Shown in pieces: positions 45,483 through 57,267 of a DNA stretch of 64,000 bases. Both the position numbers and the translations under genes were made by a program. The notes below the pieces were generated by a model, which was not told the DNA's origin, did not search any database, and saw only the letters and a list, made by a program, of their open reading frames with translations. Origin of the DNA: Phyllostachys edulis (lineage: Eukaryota > Streptophyta > Magnoliopsida > Poales > Poaceae); assembly GCA_036346405.1 (NCBI GenBank), contig CM070546.1:110673684-110737683 (forward strand), given 5' to 3'. Positions within the stretch are counted from its first letter, which is position 1. Each line of letters starts with the position of its first letter.

Positions 45483-47811
45483 AATAACATAAAGAGCACT
45501 AGATCACACGATCTTTTCCAATCAAATGCCGGGATCAGAAATGCAAATCCTTGAACTACCACAAGGGTGAGTGGGCGACTGAGTAGTGAACTAGTGATCG
45601 AGCACCGAGAAGGCAAGCAGCATATAAGGTTCAAGACCCCAACCCTTGGTTGCAAGAGAATTCAGTAGCTTCTTTTTCGTCGCAATCACAACAAGATTGT
45701 GCAAGTTGAAGGCAAGAGCTGTTGCTTCTTTCGAGGGGTCAGTAGAGACAAGGCAACTCTTGCGTCCAAGGACTTACAGGCATAAGGGCCAAGAACACGT
45801 CTCCAGAATGTCACGGATCTTGCCCACAACAGAGGAGCAAACTCCAAACACCTTTGTTTCCCAAGAACTAGCCTGCAAGCTTGGACAAGGAAAGCCAACA
45901 AGAAACAGGCAGGCAAACAGCAGCAAGACCAAGGCCCTGGTTCCCAAGAACACTGCCTAGATCGACAAAAGCCCTTCTCCCAAGATCACCTCGGAATGGC
46001 AAGATCGCGGGAGCAAAATTTCCAACGATTTCACAAGAAAAGCAGAGCCATGTCGTTGATTCCAGGATGGAAGTAGGGCAGGGGCAAACAGGAAGCAGGA
46101 GGGCACAGGGATCCTAGCTGATGTCCTCAGGCTGTTCACGAACTGAAGGACACCAAGAAAAGAGGAAGCAAAGCAGAGAGGCAACAAGTGCTTTGCTTTG
46201 GAACTAAACACAAGGACCAAACCGGCTCAGGTGCCCGGAGGCCGATTCGGAGGGCAGGACCAGAAGGGGAGCCTGACGCGCCGTAGCTTCCTCTGCTCCG
46301 TGTCCGCCTTGCTTCCACCCGTGCCGACTCTTCGCGTGCGGCGGTGCGCTTCCATTAGTGGCTTCAGTAAACAACTGCTCAAGAGAATAGCTATTACAGG
46401 GAATGTTTCATCTTGGAATTCCTCTGCTTTATGAACGGGATCATCTTCTCACACAGATGCAGACGATATATATCTTTAATCTTTTGGAATTCCCTCTCTG
46501 TTTCTTGGCGATTGGCCTTCCGGTTTGTGGCTTTCAGAAACTTCTGTGAGAAGGGAAGGCAAGAACAATGTCTCTCGGAATGTTGTAAAGCTTGAGAGGA
46601 AGAAAAGCTGCTCTTTGGGGGAGAGATGGCTGAGAGGGAGGGAGAATACGTAGCTTATGTGTACATGTTTGATTTGAGGTTGTTTTCTGCCTGACATAGA
46701 GGATAAGGACATGCTGCGCATTTTCTGTGCTTGCTTGTTGGATTTGTTTTTTGTTTGCTTTGGTTCTTGCTCTTTGCTTGGATTTCTTTTCCATGTCCTG
46801 ACGATGCGCACGAAATTTCTTCATGTACATACGTAATTGTTCAGGGTTCGTTGTTTTTGCACGAAAACTATGCGAAACGTTCGGTTATGTGACGTTGAAC
46901 CTTGAAATGTCAACGTTATTGAGCTAATATGCAACTTGCACGAAACTCAACAGCATGGGTGAACTGGGATATAACGTATGTAATCAATGAATGTCACACT
47001 TCACTGGTATCATCAGGAAAACAGTAAATTTTCCATTCTAACCATGACTTTTGCCATCAAGTTTTGCATCAGCCAGATTCAACGAGTATAGTTAGAAGAA
47101 GCTATTCAGTACCTCAGTGGTCAAAATATACTGCGGAGAGCAGTAGAGCACAATATCGTTTACAGAGAGATGATCTGATGGTTACCTAAATTTGTGTGTG
47201 GTTAAATGTCACATTCTTACATAGAGGTAACAGAATTAAGCATAGATTAGGGCGGTGATGCAGCATTTCGGTGCAGCAAGATACACTTGTTGATTTTTAC
47301 AGTATCTTATATATTTCTTGTAGGTTTTTTCTGTCTTTGCCCAACTTTTTGGAAGCCACGTTATTTTGGATAGCCTTTTCTGAAGAAAATACATAAAGAA
47401 AGGAATATATACTATTTGGGTTGTTCAACCATGTTTGATGAATTTTTTGTACGCAAAATTCATGAAATTAAAAATAACAAATAAATAAAACAGTGATCCA
47501 CATGTAAGTCAATATATCTGCATGTCACGTGACACAAGTGCAGCCGCCGGCGTACAAAATGTCTTGAAGCAAGGCTACTGAGTGGAACTAGAACGAATTT
47601 GATTGGGGTTCACAACTTCATTATGCATATAACAATATATATTTTTTCAAGTAATATTGTACTAAATAATAATGTATCTGGCTATTCTTAACATCAATAA
47701 TTCGACATAACCGACGACAATGTACAATGATAAAGAAGTGGCGATCAATATGCTTACCAAAATAAAAGAATTAAGGAACAAAAGATGGTTGTATTGGCAA
47801 AATACATCATC
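45483..47811. other. bHLH upstream region and intergenic DNA
   Basis: Upstream of the bHLH start (minus strand) there is C/A-rich leader-like DNA with a weak TATA-like CTTATATG at 45621-45628. Open frames at 45646-45960 and 46136-46318 have no recognisable domain. From about 46850 the DNA is A/T-rich with nothing recognised. Confidence 0.35.
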
Positions 47812-48336
47812 TGTTGGGATAGTCCCGCATCGGTTGTGTGAGAAGACAGAGCACGATTTATAAGGGTGAGGGTGTACTCACCTATCAGACCGGTCTTTCA
47901 GGGGGAGATGGTCCAAGACCCCTTGGTTGTTACTCTATTGTTGGGTTTGCGGGTTAGCGGCCTAATGACCTGGGGCTGGGACGCTGGTTTAGCTGGTCCG
48001 AGATCGGATGCTGGTTTAGTTGCTTGATGGCGCTGCACAATAATTGGTATCAGAGCTCGGGTATCCTGGATAAATCTCAGACCTCACGGTTGCCAAGGAA
48101 CACACCCTATGTGTGAGGGGGAGATTTGTTGGGATAGTCCCACATTAGTTGTGGGAGGAGACAGATCAAGATTTATAAGGGTGAGGGTGTACCCAGGGTA
48201 ATCTATTAGACTAGTCTTTTAGGGGGAGATGGCCCAAGACCCCCTGATTGTTGCTCTGTAGTTGGGCTTGCGGGTTAGCGGCCCAACGACCTGGGGCCGG
48301 AACGCTGGTTTAGTTGTTTGATGACGTTGCGTAACA
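47812..48336 (+). mobile_element. TRIM retrotransposon, 525 bp
   Basis: Target duplication TCATC at 47807-47811 and 48337-48341. LTRs 47812-48042 and 48127-48336 both begin TGTTGGGATAGTCCC. The interior is only about 84 bp: the primer site TTGGTATCAGAGCTCGG right after the left LTR and a PPT TGTGAGGGGGAGATT before the right one. The left LTR has an extra about 24-bp internal duplication around GATGCTGGTTTAGT. No coding capacity: a classic terminal-repeat retrotransposon in miniature. Confidence 0.93.
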
Positions 48337-48341
48337 TCATC

Positions 48342-49643
48342 CAACCCCAATGACCTAAAAAGAAAAGAACAAAATGTCTTAGAATTCTCAAGTAAAAAAT
48401 AGTAGAATGATCAAATGGAATTAGTTAAGTAAATACATTACCTTTTAGTACTTACGTTCTTTCAAGTTCATGAAGCGATGAACTACAATATCATTAGCGA
48501 TGAACCACATCAACATTAGCATTATTAGCGATGAACATGGGTCGTGTGCTCGCGTCGCCGCATGGGCCACATGCTCACGTTGCTGCGTGGGCCCACTCTG
48601 GGTGTACTCCTCACACAAAGAACATGATATGATTAAGCAGGAAAATTGACGACATTTCATGCTGTGTCAGGATATGATTAAGCATGAAAATTGGCGACAT
48701 TTCATGTTTTCATGTTCTCGGTTCAACTTGACATTTCCAATGGAGTTGCAATGTAACTTTTTATACACAAAATTCAGGACATTTTATGCGTTACAAGCAT
48801 TACATGCTACACACACGGGTTTATTGTAATCAGGATGAAGGAGGAGGGAGTATTATAATATGTACCCCGATCAAATAGGATACTCTTTGTTAATTTATCA
48901 GTTGAATGTGGGAATTGACGACATTTCATGCGTTACAAGCCTAAAATCCTAATTTCCAAAACTTAAAATTCAAATTTTCGAGACCTAAACCCTAAATTTT
49001 CGAGACAATTTTAGAACACATATAAAAATTTAGAAACATTAAACAATCGAGTCCACTGTGTAAGGAGCCTTCAAAACAAAATTCATAATTTTTGGAGCTC
49101 ATTTTATATATTTAGAAATTCCTACAAATAATATACTTAAATAAAATGGCGAAAAAAATAGAAATGAATAAAATTATGAAAAAATTACACAAATAATTAC
49201 ACTATGTCAAGAGGCTCCACAAACAATTTTATAATTTTTTGAGCTCATTTGCTATATATAAAAATTCATACAACATCACTATTTAGGAGGAGAGAGAATT
49301 CACTAATTAAGAAGGCTAATTAAATGCTAATTGCATGGAATAGTGGAGGACCGCACATGGGCGTGCGGACTTGGCGCCTCCACACGCTGGTCGTGTGGAC
49401 GTGGTGGCTCCACACGATGGCCATGTGGACTTATCAGCTTCACGTGTTGGCCATGCAGACTTGCTGACATGTCGCCTACATATCAATTCCGCGTGGTGTT
49501 TGTGCGGTACATAGTGCTATTTTTGTAAATACCATATGCCGAGTGCTATTTCCGCAAATCCGACGGCAAAACCTACCAATACGGCCAAAAATTCAAAGGA
49601 GGGGGGACGCACAGCAAGAGCCAACAGCCACAATAACCACACA
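48342..49643. other. Intergenic DNA with a repeat-bearing stretch
   Basis: No gene. A 40-bp phrase TGACGACATTTCATG recurs near 48647, 48690 and 48913. GGAGGAGGGAGTATTATA at 48840 resembles a Stowaway end without a partner. At 49335-49470 a C/G-rich phrase around TGGCCATGTGGACTT recurs about every 33 bp and gives a misleading Cys/Trp-rich frame (49331-49528). Confidence 0.45.
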
Positions 49644-49919
49644 TAGACCTGTTCATGGGCGGCCCAGTTCGGTTTAGTGTCCTGGAACAGCAACCGTAAC
49701 AATTTTGATCAAAGCCCGGAAAAGGCTGGCGATGGCATTAAAATAATAATAATAACTATTTTTTTATTCTTGAAACGAATTAAATATTACTTTTATTCCA
49801 AAAAGAATTAGAACAATATTATTTTATTGGAAAACACACTTTTTGGGTTGGGTCGGGCTTGGGTTTGCCCATTCAAGATCAGGCTTTTCTAGGGCCGGCC
49901 TGGGGTTTGAACAGGTCTA
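49644..49919. mobile_element. hAT-like MITE, 276 bp
   Basis: Inverted ends TAGACCTGTTCA (49644) and TGAACAGGTCTA (to 49919) with inner GGGC-rich symmetry. The ends match a common grass family. The flanking octamers ACCACACA and ACCCTACG agree at only five of eight positions, so the 8-bp duplication is decayed or the family is different. Confidence 0.65.
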
Positions 49920-50319
49920 ACCCTACGTCCCTACGAACGCAAAAAGCATCTCACGATCTCTCGCCACACACATATACAAAGAGTTTTTAGCTCTTTTGGC
50001 TTGTTTTAGCGATTAAATAACAAGTTTAACCTCCTCCGCGGAATTGGTAAAAATGGCACCGTGGTTGGATAGGCAGGCGATATGTGTCATCTGCAGTGCT
50101 CTCGGAGCACTTCAAGACCTATAGTGATAAGACGAAGTGCGCGACAGGTGATCTACTGTGGCCCCAGTTCACATAGGTGGCTTTCCGTGATGATTTACTC
50201 TATACACAGCAGAAACAGAGCTACAAATAAAGAGAAGAAAAACGCCGAGAAAGAGAAGAAAATAGGAGACCTCGTCTTTCTTCGTCTCTCTGCATCTGGA
50301 CTTCGCACATCATCGTCAA

Positions 50320-50351
50320 CATGCAGCAGCTCGCGACGCCCATGTTTGATG
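50320..50351 (+). other. Possible short first coding exon
   Basis: ATGCAGCAGCTCGCGACGCC and on to a donor-like GATG|GTGAGC gives MQQLATPMFD before a splice site, preceded by a leader-like stretch. It lies 330 bp before the copia insertion at 50678. No downstream exon was recognised beyond the element, so this may be chance. Confidence 0.2.
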
Positions 50352-50677
50352 GTGAGCATCTAGACCAAACCAAACTATTTGATCTTGCTTGATTTTCGAT
50401 AAGAAAATTCCCATGGCTACCGCTGCAGATCAAACCAACAATTCGTTTATATTGTAAGAAGATATTCATCTATGAAAGAGCGACATAGATTCACTATTGA
50501 AGTTAGGCCGGCTATAGATCAAAACAATCATAGTACATGTGCCCCCGATGAGACGAAACTAGCCATGGAATTCATAAGAGCGCGGTACGGATTCTTCCAA
50601 TACGACGAAACTAGCTATGAAATTCATAGTTCGAATTTCTGACTGGCAAAGAACTGGCTGCGGCTCCCCACAAAATC

Positions 50678-51677
50678 TGTTAGAATTAATATGGGCTAGG
50701 CCTAATTATAATTCTAATTAATTCCTGAAAAATCTCAAAGACCCATGTGCACGTGTTAAAACTGTTTAGTCCCACATAGAGGGATGAAGGTGAGTTACAT
50801 CACTTTATAAGGTGGAACGTGGTAGCCCCTCTTGTGGAATTGAAGAGAGCCAACACACGCGCTCGCTCGCTCGCCGAGCCGTGGCTGGGCGTACATGTCG
50901 GGTGCGGACGCGTTTTTCTTTATCTATTCAAAAATCGAAACGCATCGACTCGTAATTGATGACGAATCAATGGCAACCGTTGGTCTCTGACCTATTTGTT
51001 TTTTGCTATTAAAAAGAACAGAGTTCTACTTCTTGATGGCGAATCAATGGCAACCGTTGGCCTTTGGACTCTGCTTCTTGATGGCGAATCAATGGCAACT
51101 GTTGGCCTTTGGACTCTTTGTTTTTGGCTATTTAAAGAGAACTGAGAGTACTGGTTCTCAGCCGAGCTTTCACTTCCACAATCTGGTTTTGTTGCTGTCT
51201 TTGGCTATCTCCATCCTGGCAAGAGCAGGCCTCCGGAACCATCGTCTTTGAAGGCTTGCACGAGCGAGGGCGAATAAGGTTTTTGGGGAGCGTTCGCGCG
51301 ACTGCTCGCTGTTTCTCTGCTACATCTACATAAACTGCACGACTACGATTCTCTACTACGTTCTACATCAACTGCACGACTACTACCACGACGTCCACTA
51401 TGCCATGACGAATGACGTCCCCATCAAGACTTCTGCTGCAGCTTCTTCTTCCACTGAATCTAGGTATGACTATCTCTCTCTTGTTACTTGGTTTGCTTTA
51501 CTATCTGTTGTTGTTTTGAACACTGAGATAGGTATGCTAGTTTCTGTCCTTCTAGAAATTAGTATGGCTATAGTGTTCTTGGTTATCTGCTTTGTGAAAA
51601 TAGCTAGAGTATTTTCTATGATTTATCTAACATATTTCTGGATTAAAGTACTTCAAAAAATGCTTATATATTCATCA
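50678..51677 (+). repeat. Copia 5' LTR
   Basis: 1,000 bp, TGTTAGAATTAATATGG to ATATTCATCA. TATA-like CTTTATAAGG near 50801. It contains an array of GATGGCGAATCAATGGCAAC units (about 50960-51110, 42-bp period in part) and, near its end, an ATG (51405) that opens the gag frame. Confidence 0.93.
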
Positions 51678-52595
51678 ATCCAAAAACCTTATTCTAGGCA
51701 TAGACATTTTTTGTCAACTGGCTTTGCTGCTGCGCTCAAACCCTCTGAATTCGATGGTGCGAATTACAAGAGGTGGCGCACTAAGACGGTGCTTTGGCTA
51801 ACTGCCATGAATGTTTTCCATGTGGCAAATGGCAAGCCTGAAGGAACACTTACTCCTGAACAGGAGCAAGCGTTCGAGGTTGCTGATAATCTCTTTAAAG
51901 GTGCCGTGGTTAGTGTTCTTGGTGAGAAGTTAGTTGATGCATATATGGTGATTAAAACTGGGAAAGAGATGTGGGATGCACTCGAGGCCAATTTTGGGGT
52001 TTCGGATGCAGGCAGTGAATTGTATCTCATGGAGCAATATCATGATTATAGAATGGTTGATAACCGTTCTGTAGTTGAACAGGTTCATGAGATACAATCC
52101 ATGGCCACATAACTTGAGTACTTCAAGTGTGTGTTACCGGATAAATTTATCGCGGGAGGCATTATTGCCAAACTTCCTCCTTGGAGGAATTTTGCTACTT
52201 CTCTAAAACACAAGAGACAAGAGTTTTCTGTTGAAAATCTCATTGGGTCTCTTGATGTTGAAGATAAGGCGAGGGCAAAAGATACACACACTAAAGGTAA
52301 TGAGGGACATTCTAGTGCCAATGTGGTGCAGAAGAAGAATGGCCAAACTCAGAAGTTCAAAGGCAAGAACAAGACTGCACAAACAACAGGCTTCAAGAAG
52401 AAGAAGAAGAACACAAAGGACGGCCTTTGCTTTGTGTGTGGCAAACCTGGTCATTGGGCTAAGGATTGCAGCCAACGCAAGGGTGGGAAGAATCAGCAAG
52501 GGCAGAATTCCAAGTCTGCTAATATTGTTGTTGGTACTACTGAGACGGGAATGTCAGGGTATGGTAATTTACCTACTGTTCTTTCCGTATGTTAA
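51405..52595 (+). pseudogene. Copia gag, start codon inside the LTR
   Basis: An open frame of 235 codons starts in the LTR (MTNDVPIKTSAAASSSTES) and passes a hydrophobic T-rich stretch. It enters the typical copia gag (FDGANYKRWRTKTVLWLTA, EMWDALEANFGV). It stops at 52110 (TAA) and resumes in the same frame at 52131. It ends with a CCHC zinc knuckle, CFVCGKPGHWAKDC (about 52430-52471). The hydrophobic stretch 51466-51700 has GT..AG-like edges and may be an intron rather than protein. Confidence 0.85.
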
Positions 52596-52604
52596 TCTAC
52601 CGAT

Positions 52605-53639
52605 TGGTGGATAGACACTGGTGCTAATATACATGTGTGTGCTGATATTTCATTGTTCTCTTCTTACCAGGTCACTCGGGATTCAGCCGTTCTAATAGGG
52701 AATGGGTCACATGCCACTGTTCATGGTGTTGGCACAGTCGATCTGAAGTTTACTTTGGGGAAGACTGTGCAACTGAAGAACGTGCATCATGTGCCATCTA
52801 TCAATAAGAATCTCGTCAGCGGATCTCTTCTGTGTAGAGATGGCTTTAGACTGGTATTTGAGTCCAATAAATTTGTAGAGTCCAAGTGTGGATAATTTGT
52901 TGGTAAAGGCTATGTGTGCGGAGGCTTGTTCCGCTTGTCTCTTTCATATTTGTGTAATAATGTTGTGAACCATGTTTGCAGTGGTAATGGGACTACTATT
53001 TGGCATTCATGACTTTGTCACATAAATTTTGGTTGCATGACGCGGTTAGCTAGTTTAGAGTTAATCCCGAAATTCACCCTTGCCAAAGGTTCTAAATGTC
53101 AAGTTTGTGTGCAATCAAAGCAGCCTCGTAAGCCTCATAATGCCGTAGAGGTAAGAAACTTGGCACCATTAGAACTCATACATTCAGATCTATGTGAGAT
53201 GAATGGTGTGTTGACAAAAGGTGGTAAGAGATATTTCATGACTTTGATTGATGACTCCACTAGGTTCTGCTATGTGCATCTTTTGAAAACTAAAGATGAA
53301 GCTCTTCACTACTTTAAAATCTATAAGGCAGAAGCTGAGAACCAACTTAAAAGGAAAATCAAAAGGGTTAGGTTTGATCATGGCGGCGAGTACTTTTCTA
53401 ATGAGTTCAATTTATTATGTGAGGAATATGGTATAATTCATGAGAGGACGCCTCCATATTCACCCCAGTCAAACGGGGTTGCTGAAAGAAAGAACCGCAC
53501 TCTAACTGATTTGGTTAACGCCATGTTAGACACAGCGGGTCTTTCCAAAGCATGGTGGGGGGAGGCTATATTGACTTCATGTCATGTCCTAAATAGGATT
53601 CCCACAAAGAATAAAGAGAGAACCCCATATGAACAATGA
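52605..53639 (+). pseudogene. Copia protease and integrase
   Basis: The protease motif WWIDTGA (Asp codon 52615-52617) is followed by LIGNGSHATVHGVG and VHHVPSINKNLVS. A pre-integrase zinc region is damaged (stops near 52890 and 53010). The integrase core is open in 53037-53639: first Asp in LELIHSDLCEMNG, second in RVRFDHGGEYF, Glu in SPQSNGVAERKNRTL. The frame stops at 53637. Confidence 0.9.
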
Positions 53640-53666
53640 GAGAAGAAAAGACTATCACTTTCATGC

Positions 53667-55612
53667 TTGCGCACTTGTGGTTGTTTGGCGAAAGTCAATG
53701 TGCCAATTCCCAAAAAGCGTAAGCTTGGACCAAAAACCGTGGATTGCGTCTTTCTATGCTATGCTCATTATAGCGTTGGATATAGATTTCTAGTGGTGAA
53801 ATCTGGAGTACCTGACGTGCTTGTCAGTACAATTATGGAGTCCAGAGATGCTACATTCTTTGAGGATATTTTTCGATGAAATATATGCCTAGTTTATCGA
53901 GTCAGGAGCCTGATACAACTCCTGAACCTACCATTCCAATGGAATATTTTGAGCAAAATCCTGAGCAAATTCCTGAGGAGGAAGACAATGAAACTCTGAG
54001 GAAGAGTAAAAGACAAAGAACTGCAAAGTCTTTTGGTCCTGATTTCATTGTGTACCTTGTGGATGATACTCCAAGTACCATTTCTGAAGCGTATGCTTCT
54101 CTAGATGCAGAATACTGGAAGAAAGCAGTCCGTAATGAAATGGATTCCGTTATCTCTAATAGAACTTGGGAGATCACTGAGCGTCCTTATAGTTGCAAAC
54201 CTGTAGGATGTAAGTGGATGTTCAAAAAGAAGCTTAGGCCTGATAGTACTATCGAGAAGTACAAGGCACGGCTTGTGGCCAAGGGTTATACCCAAAAGGA
54301 AGGCGAAGATTTCTTTGATACTTATTCACCTGTGGCTAGATTGACCACTATTCGAGTACTACTATCTCTGGCTACCTCACACGGTCTTCTCGTTCATCAG
54401 ATGGACGTTAAGACGGCTTTCCTAAATGGAGAGTTGGACGAGGAAATTTACATGGAACAGCCAGATGGATTTGTAGTAGATGGTCAAGAAGGAAAGGTGT
54501 ACAAGTTGTTGAAATCTTTGTATGGTCTTAAACAAGCACCTAAGAATGGCATGAAAAGTTCGACAGAACTTTAACATCTCAGAGGCTTTATTGTGAATGA
54601 AGCTGACAGATGTGTGTATTATCGCCATGGTGAGGGCGAGGGAATCATTCTATGTCTGTATGTTGATGACATACTGATCTTTGGTACAAACCTTAATGTG
54701 ATTAAGGAGGTCAATGATTTCTTATCTTAGAATTTTGAGATGAAAGATCTGAGAGTAGGTGATGTTATCTTGAACATCAAGCTATTGAGAGGTGATGATG
54801 GTGGGATTACATTGTTGCAATCCCACTATGTGGAAAAGGTTCTGAGTCATTTTGGTTATAGCGACTACAAATCCTCTCCAACACCTTATGATCCGAGCAT
54901 GTTGCTTAGGAAGAATCGGAGAATAGCCAGAGACCAATTGAGATATTCTCAGATAATTGGTTCACTCATGTATTTAGCTAGTGGTACCAGGCCTGACATC
55001 TCGTTTGCTGTGAGCAAACTAAGCCGTTTTTTTTTCCAATCCGGGAGATGATCATTGGTATGCTCTTGAGAGGGTAATGCGCTATCTAAAGGGTACTATG
55101 AGCTATGGCATTCATTATACCGGTACCCCAGGGCACTGGAGGGTTATAGCGATTCAAACTGGATATCTGATGCTGATGAGATTAAGGCCACAAGTGAATA
55201 TATTTTCATACTTGGAGGTGGCGCTGTTTCATGGAAGTCTTGCAAGCAGACCATCTTAACGAGGTCAACAATGGAAGTAGAACTCATAGCATCAGATACT
55301 GCTACTATTGAAGTCGAATGGCTTCGTGAGCTCTTGATGGATTTGCCGGTGGTTGAAAAACCGGTACCGGCTATTATGATGAACTGTGACAATCAGACTG
55401 TGATCGTCAAGGTGAACAGTTCTAAGGATAATATGAAGTCATCAAGACATATGAAGAGAAGACTGAAATCTGTCAGAAAAATGAGAAACTCCGGAGTAAT
55501 AGCTTTGGATTATATCCAAATAGCTAAGAATATGGCAGATCCCTTCACAAAGGGTTTATCACGGAATGTGATAGACAATGCATCGAGAGAGATGGGTTTG
55601 AGACCCACGTGA
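53667..55612 (+). pseudogene. Copia integrase tail, RT and RNase H
   Basis: Integrase C-terminus to 53879 (KRKLGPKTVDCVFL). After a frame change comes the RT (54160-54780): RPYSCKPVGCKWMFKKKL, HQMDVKTAFLNGELDEEIYM, KSLYGLKQAPK and the catalytic YVDD (54659-54670). A one-base loss near 54545 breaks the frame after QAPK. RNase H follows (54950-55612): SLMYLASGTRPDISFAVSKL, MEVELIASDTATIEVEWLRE, NMADPFTKGLSRNVI and a stop. At least three frame changes and two stops are present. Confidence 0.9.
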
Positions 55613-56158
55613 GTTATAGCATAGTGGTAACCCATCCTATGTGATCAGAGATCCCGTGAAGTAGGATTAGCGAAACAAGCTATTGGTTAACTGGGAGGAG
55701 AGTACCTTTATAGAGCCACTCCATTAGAGATGCAATTCTCTCCTAAATCTATATGACAGGTTGATTTTTATCTTAATGTGTTCTGTGGCTTGTTTAAGCA
55801 AAGATCTTTGCCCTCTGAGCGCTCTTGAAAGAACACACCTATATGAGCCCGACTGCTAGTCACAGTCTATGAAATAGGGTAATTTCTAGGAAGCTCATGG
55901 AAAGGCCAGGAGTATGACTTATATGCTCCAACCCGCGGGGATGCCTGACAGCCTAGTATCAGTTAAGGATTTAAGTAAAACTTATTCACACAAAATTATC
56001 AATTCAAGGCTTAGTCCATTGTGCAGTTGTAGATAAGTGTAACTTCTGTTCTAGGTGGATGTTCAACCTTAACCAGTCTCCATCAAAACAATGGTATATT
56101 AAAACAATACTGTCGATCAAGGCATTTGACATGTGCCCTTGGGATCTGGTGGGGGATT
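55613..56158 (+). other. Copia 3' non-coding region and PPT
   Basis: About 545 bp between the RNase H stop and the right LTR, ending in GATCTGGTGGGGGAT, the polypurine tract. No ORF. Confidence 0.75.
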
Positions 56159-57262
56159 GTTGGAATTAATACGGGCTATGCCCAATTATAATTCTAATTA
56201 ATTCCTGAAAAATCTCAAAGGCCCATGTGCACGTGCTAAAACTATTTAGTCCCACATGGAGGGATGAAGGGGAGTTACACCACTTTATAAGGTGGAACGT
56301 GGTAGCCCCTCTTGTGGAATTGAAGAGAGCCAACACACGCTGCTGCGCTGCTCATCGCTCGCTCATCGAGCCGCGTCTTGCGTCTTGAGTCTTGTACAGC
56401 GTGTCAGTCTTGGAGCGTTTTTCTTTATCTATTCAAAAATCTAAACGCACCGACTCGTAATTGATGGCGAATCAATAGCAACCGTTAGTCTCTAGCCTCT
56501 TAGTTTTTGGCTATTAGAAAGAACAAAGTTCTGCTTATTGATGGCGAATCAGTGGCAACTGTTGGTCTTTGGACTCTGCTTCTTGATGGCAAATCAATGG
56601 CAACCGTTGGCCTTTGGACTCAGCTTCTTGATGGTGAATCAATGGCAACTGTTGGCCTTTGGACTCTTTATTTTTGGCTATTTAAAGAGAACTGAGAGTA
56701 CTGGTTCTCGGCCGAGCTTTCACTTTCACAATCTGGAACTCTTCGGTTTTGTTGCTGTCTCTGGCTATCTCCATCCCGGTGAGGCGCGTGTACGGCCGCA
56801 CCGGGAGAGCAGGCCTCCAGAACCTTCGTCCTTGAAGGCTTGCACGAGAAAGGACGAATAAGGTTTTTGGGGAGCGTTCGCGCGACTGCTCGCTGTTTCT
56901 TTGCTACGTCTATATCAACTGCACGACTACGATTCTCTGCTACGTTCTACATCAACTGCACGACTACTACCACGACATCCACTACGCCATGACGAACGAC
57001 GTCCTCATCAAGACTTCTGCTGCAACTTCTTCTTCCACTGAATCTGGATATGGCTATCTCTCTTTTGTTACTTGGTTTGCTTTACTATCTGTTGTTGTTT
57101 TGAACACAGAGATATGTATGCTAGTTTCTGTCCTTCTAGAAATTAGTATGTCTATAGTGTTCTTGGTTATTTGCTTTGTGAAAATAGCTAGAGTGTTTTT
57201 CATGATTTATCTAGCATATTTTCTAGATTAAAGTACTTCAAAAAATGCTTATATATTCATCA
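56159..57262 (+). repeat. Copia 3' LTR
   Basis: 1,104 bp, TGTTGGAATTAATACGG to ATATTCATCA. Compared with the 5' LTR it has an extra 42-bp repeat copy and an insertion in the GC-rich part near 56760-56800. It carries the same ATG at 56989 (MTNDVLIKTSAATSSSTES), so the LTR-encoded gag start is conserved in both copies. Confidence 0.93.
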
Positions 57263-57267
57263 AAATC

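Larger units (their letters stand above)
50678..57262 (+). mobile_element. Ty1/copia LTR retrotransposon, 6.6 kb
   Basis: Full-length insertion with target duplication AAATC (50673-50677 and 57263-57267). LTRs are 50678-51677 and 56159-57262. Domain order gag, protease, integrase, RT, RNase H is Ty1/copia. A PPT (GGTGGGGGAT) precedes the right LTR. No usual TGG-starting primer site follows the left LTR. The single polyprotein frame has a few stops and frameshifts, so this copy is inactive but fairly young-looking. Confidence 0.94.

Noticed and set aside
48836..48860. Stowaway-type MITE end GGAGGGAGTA
   Set aside because: No matching opposite end found within a few hundred bp.
49331..49528. 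Cys/Trp-rich small ORF resembling a small cysteine-rich peptide
   Set aside because: The Cys/Trp pattern comes from a 33-bp DNA repeat; no signal peptide and no conserved spacing.
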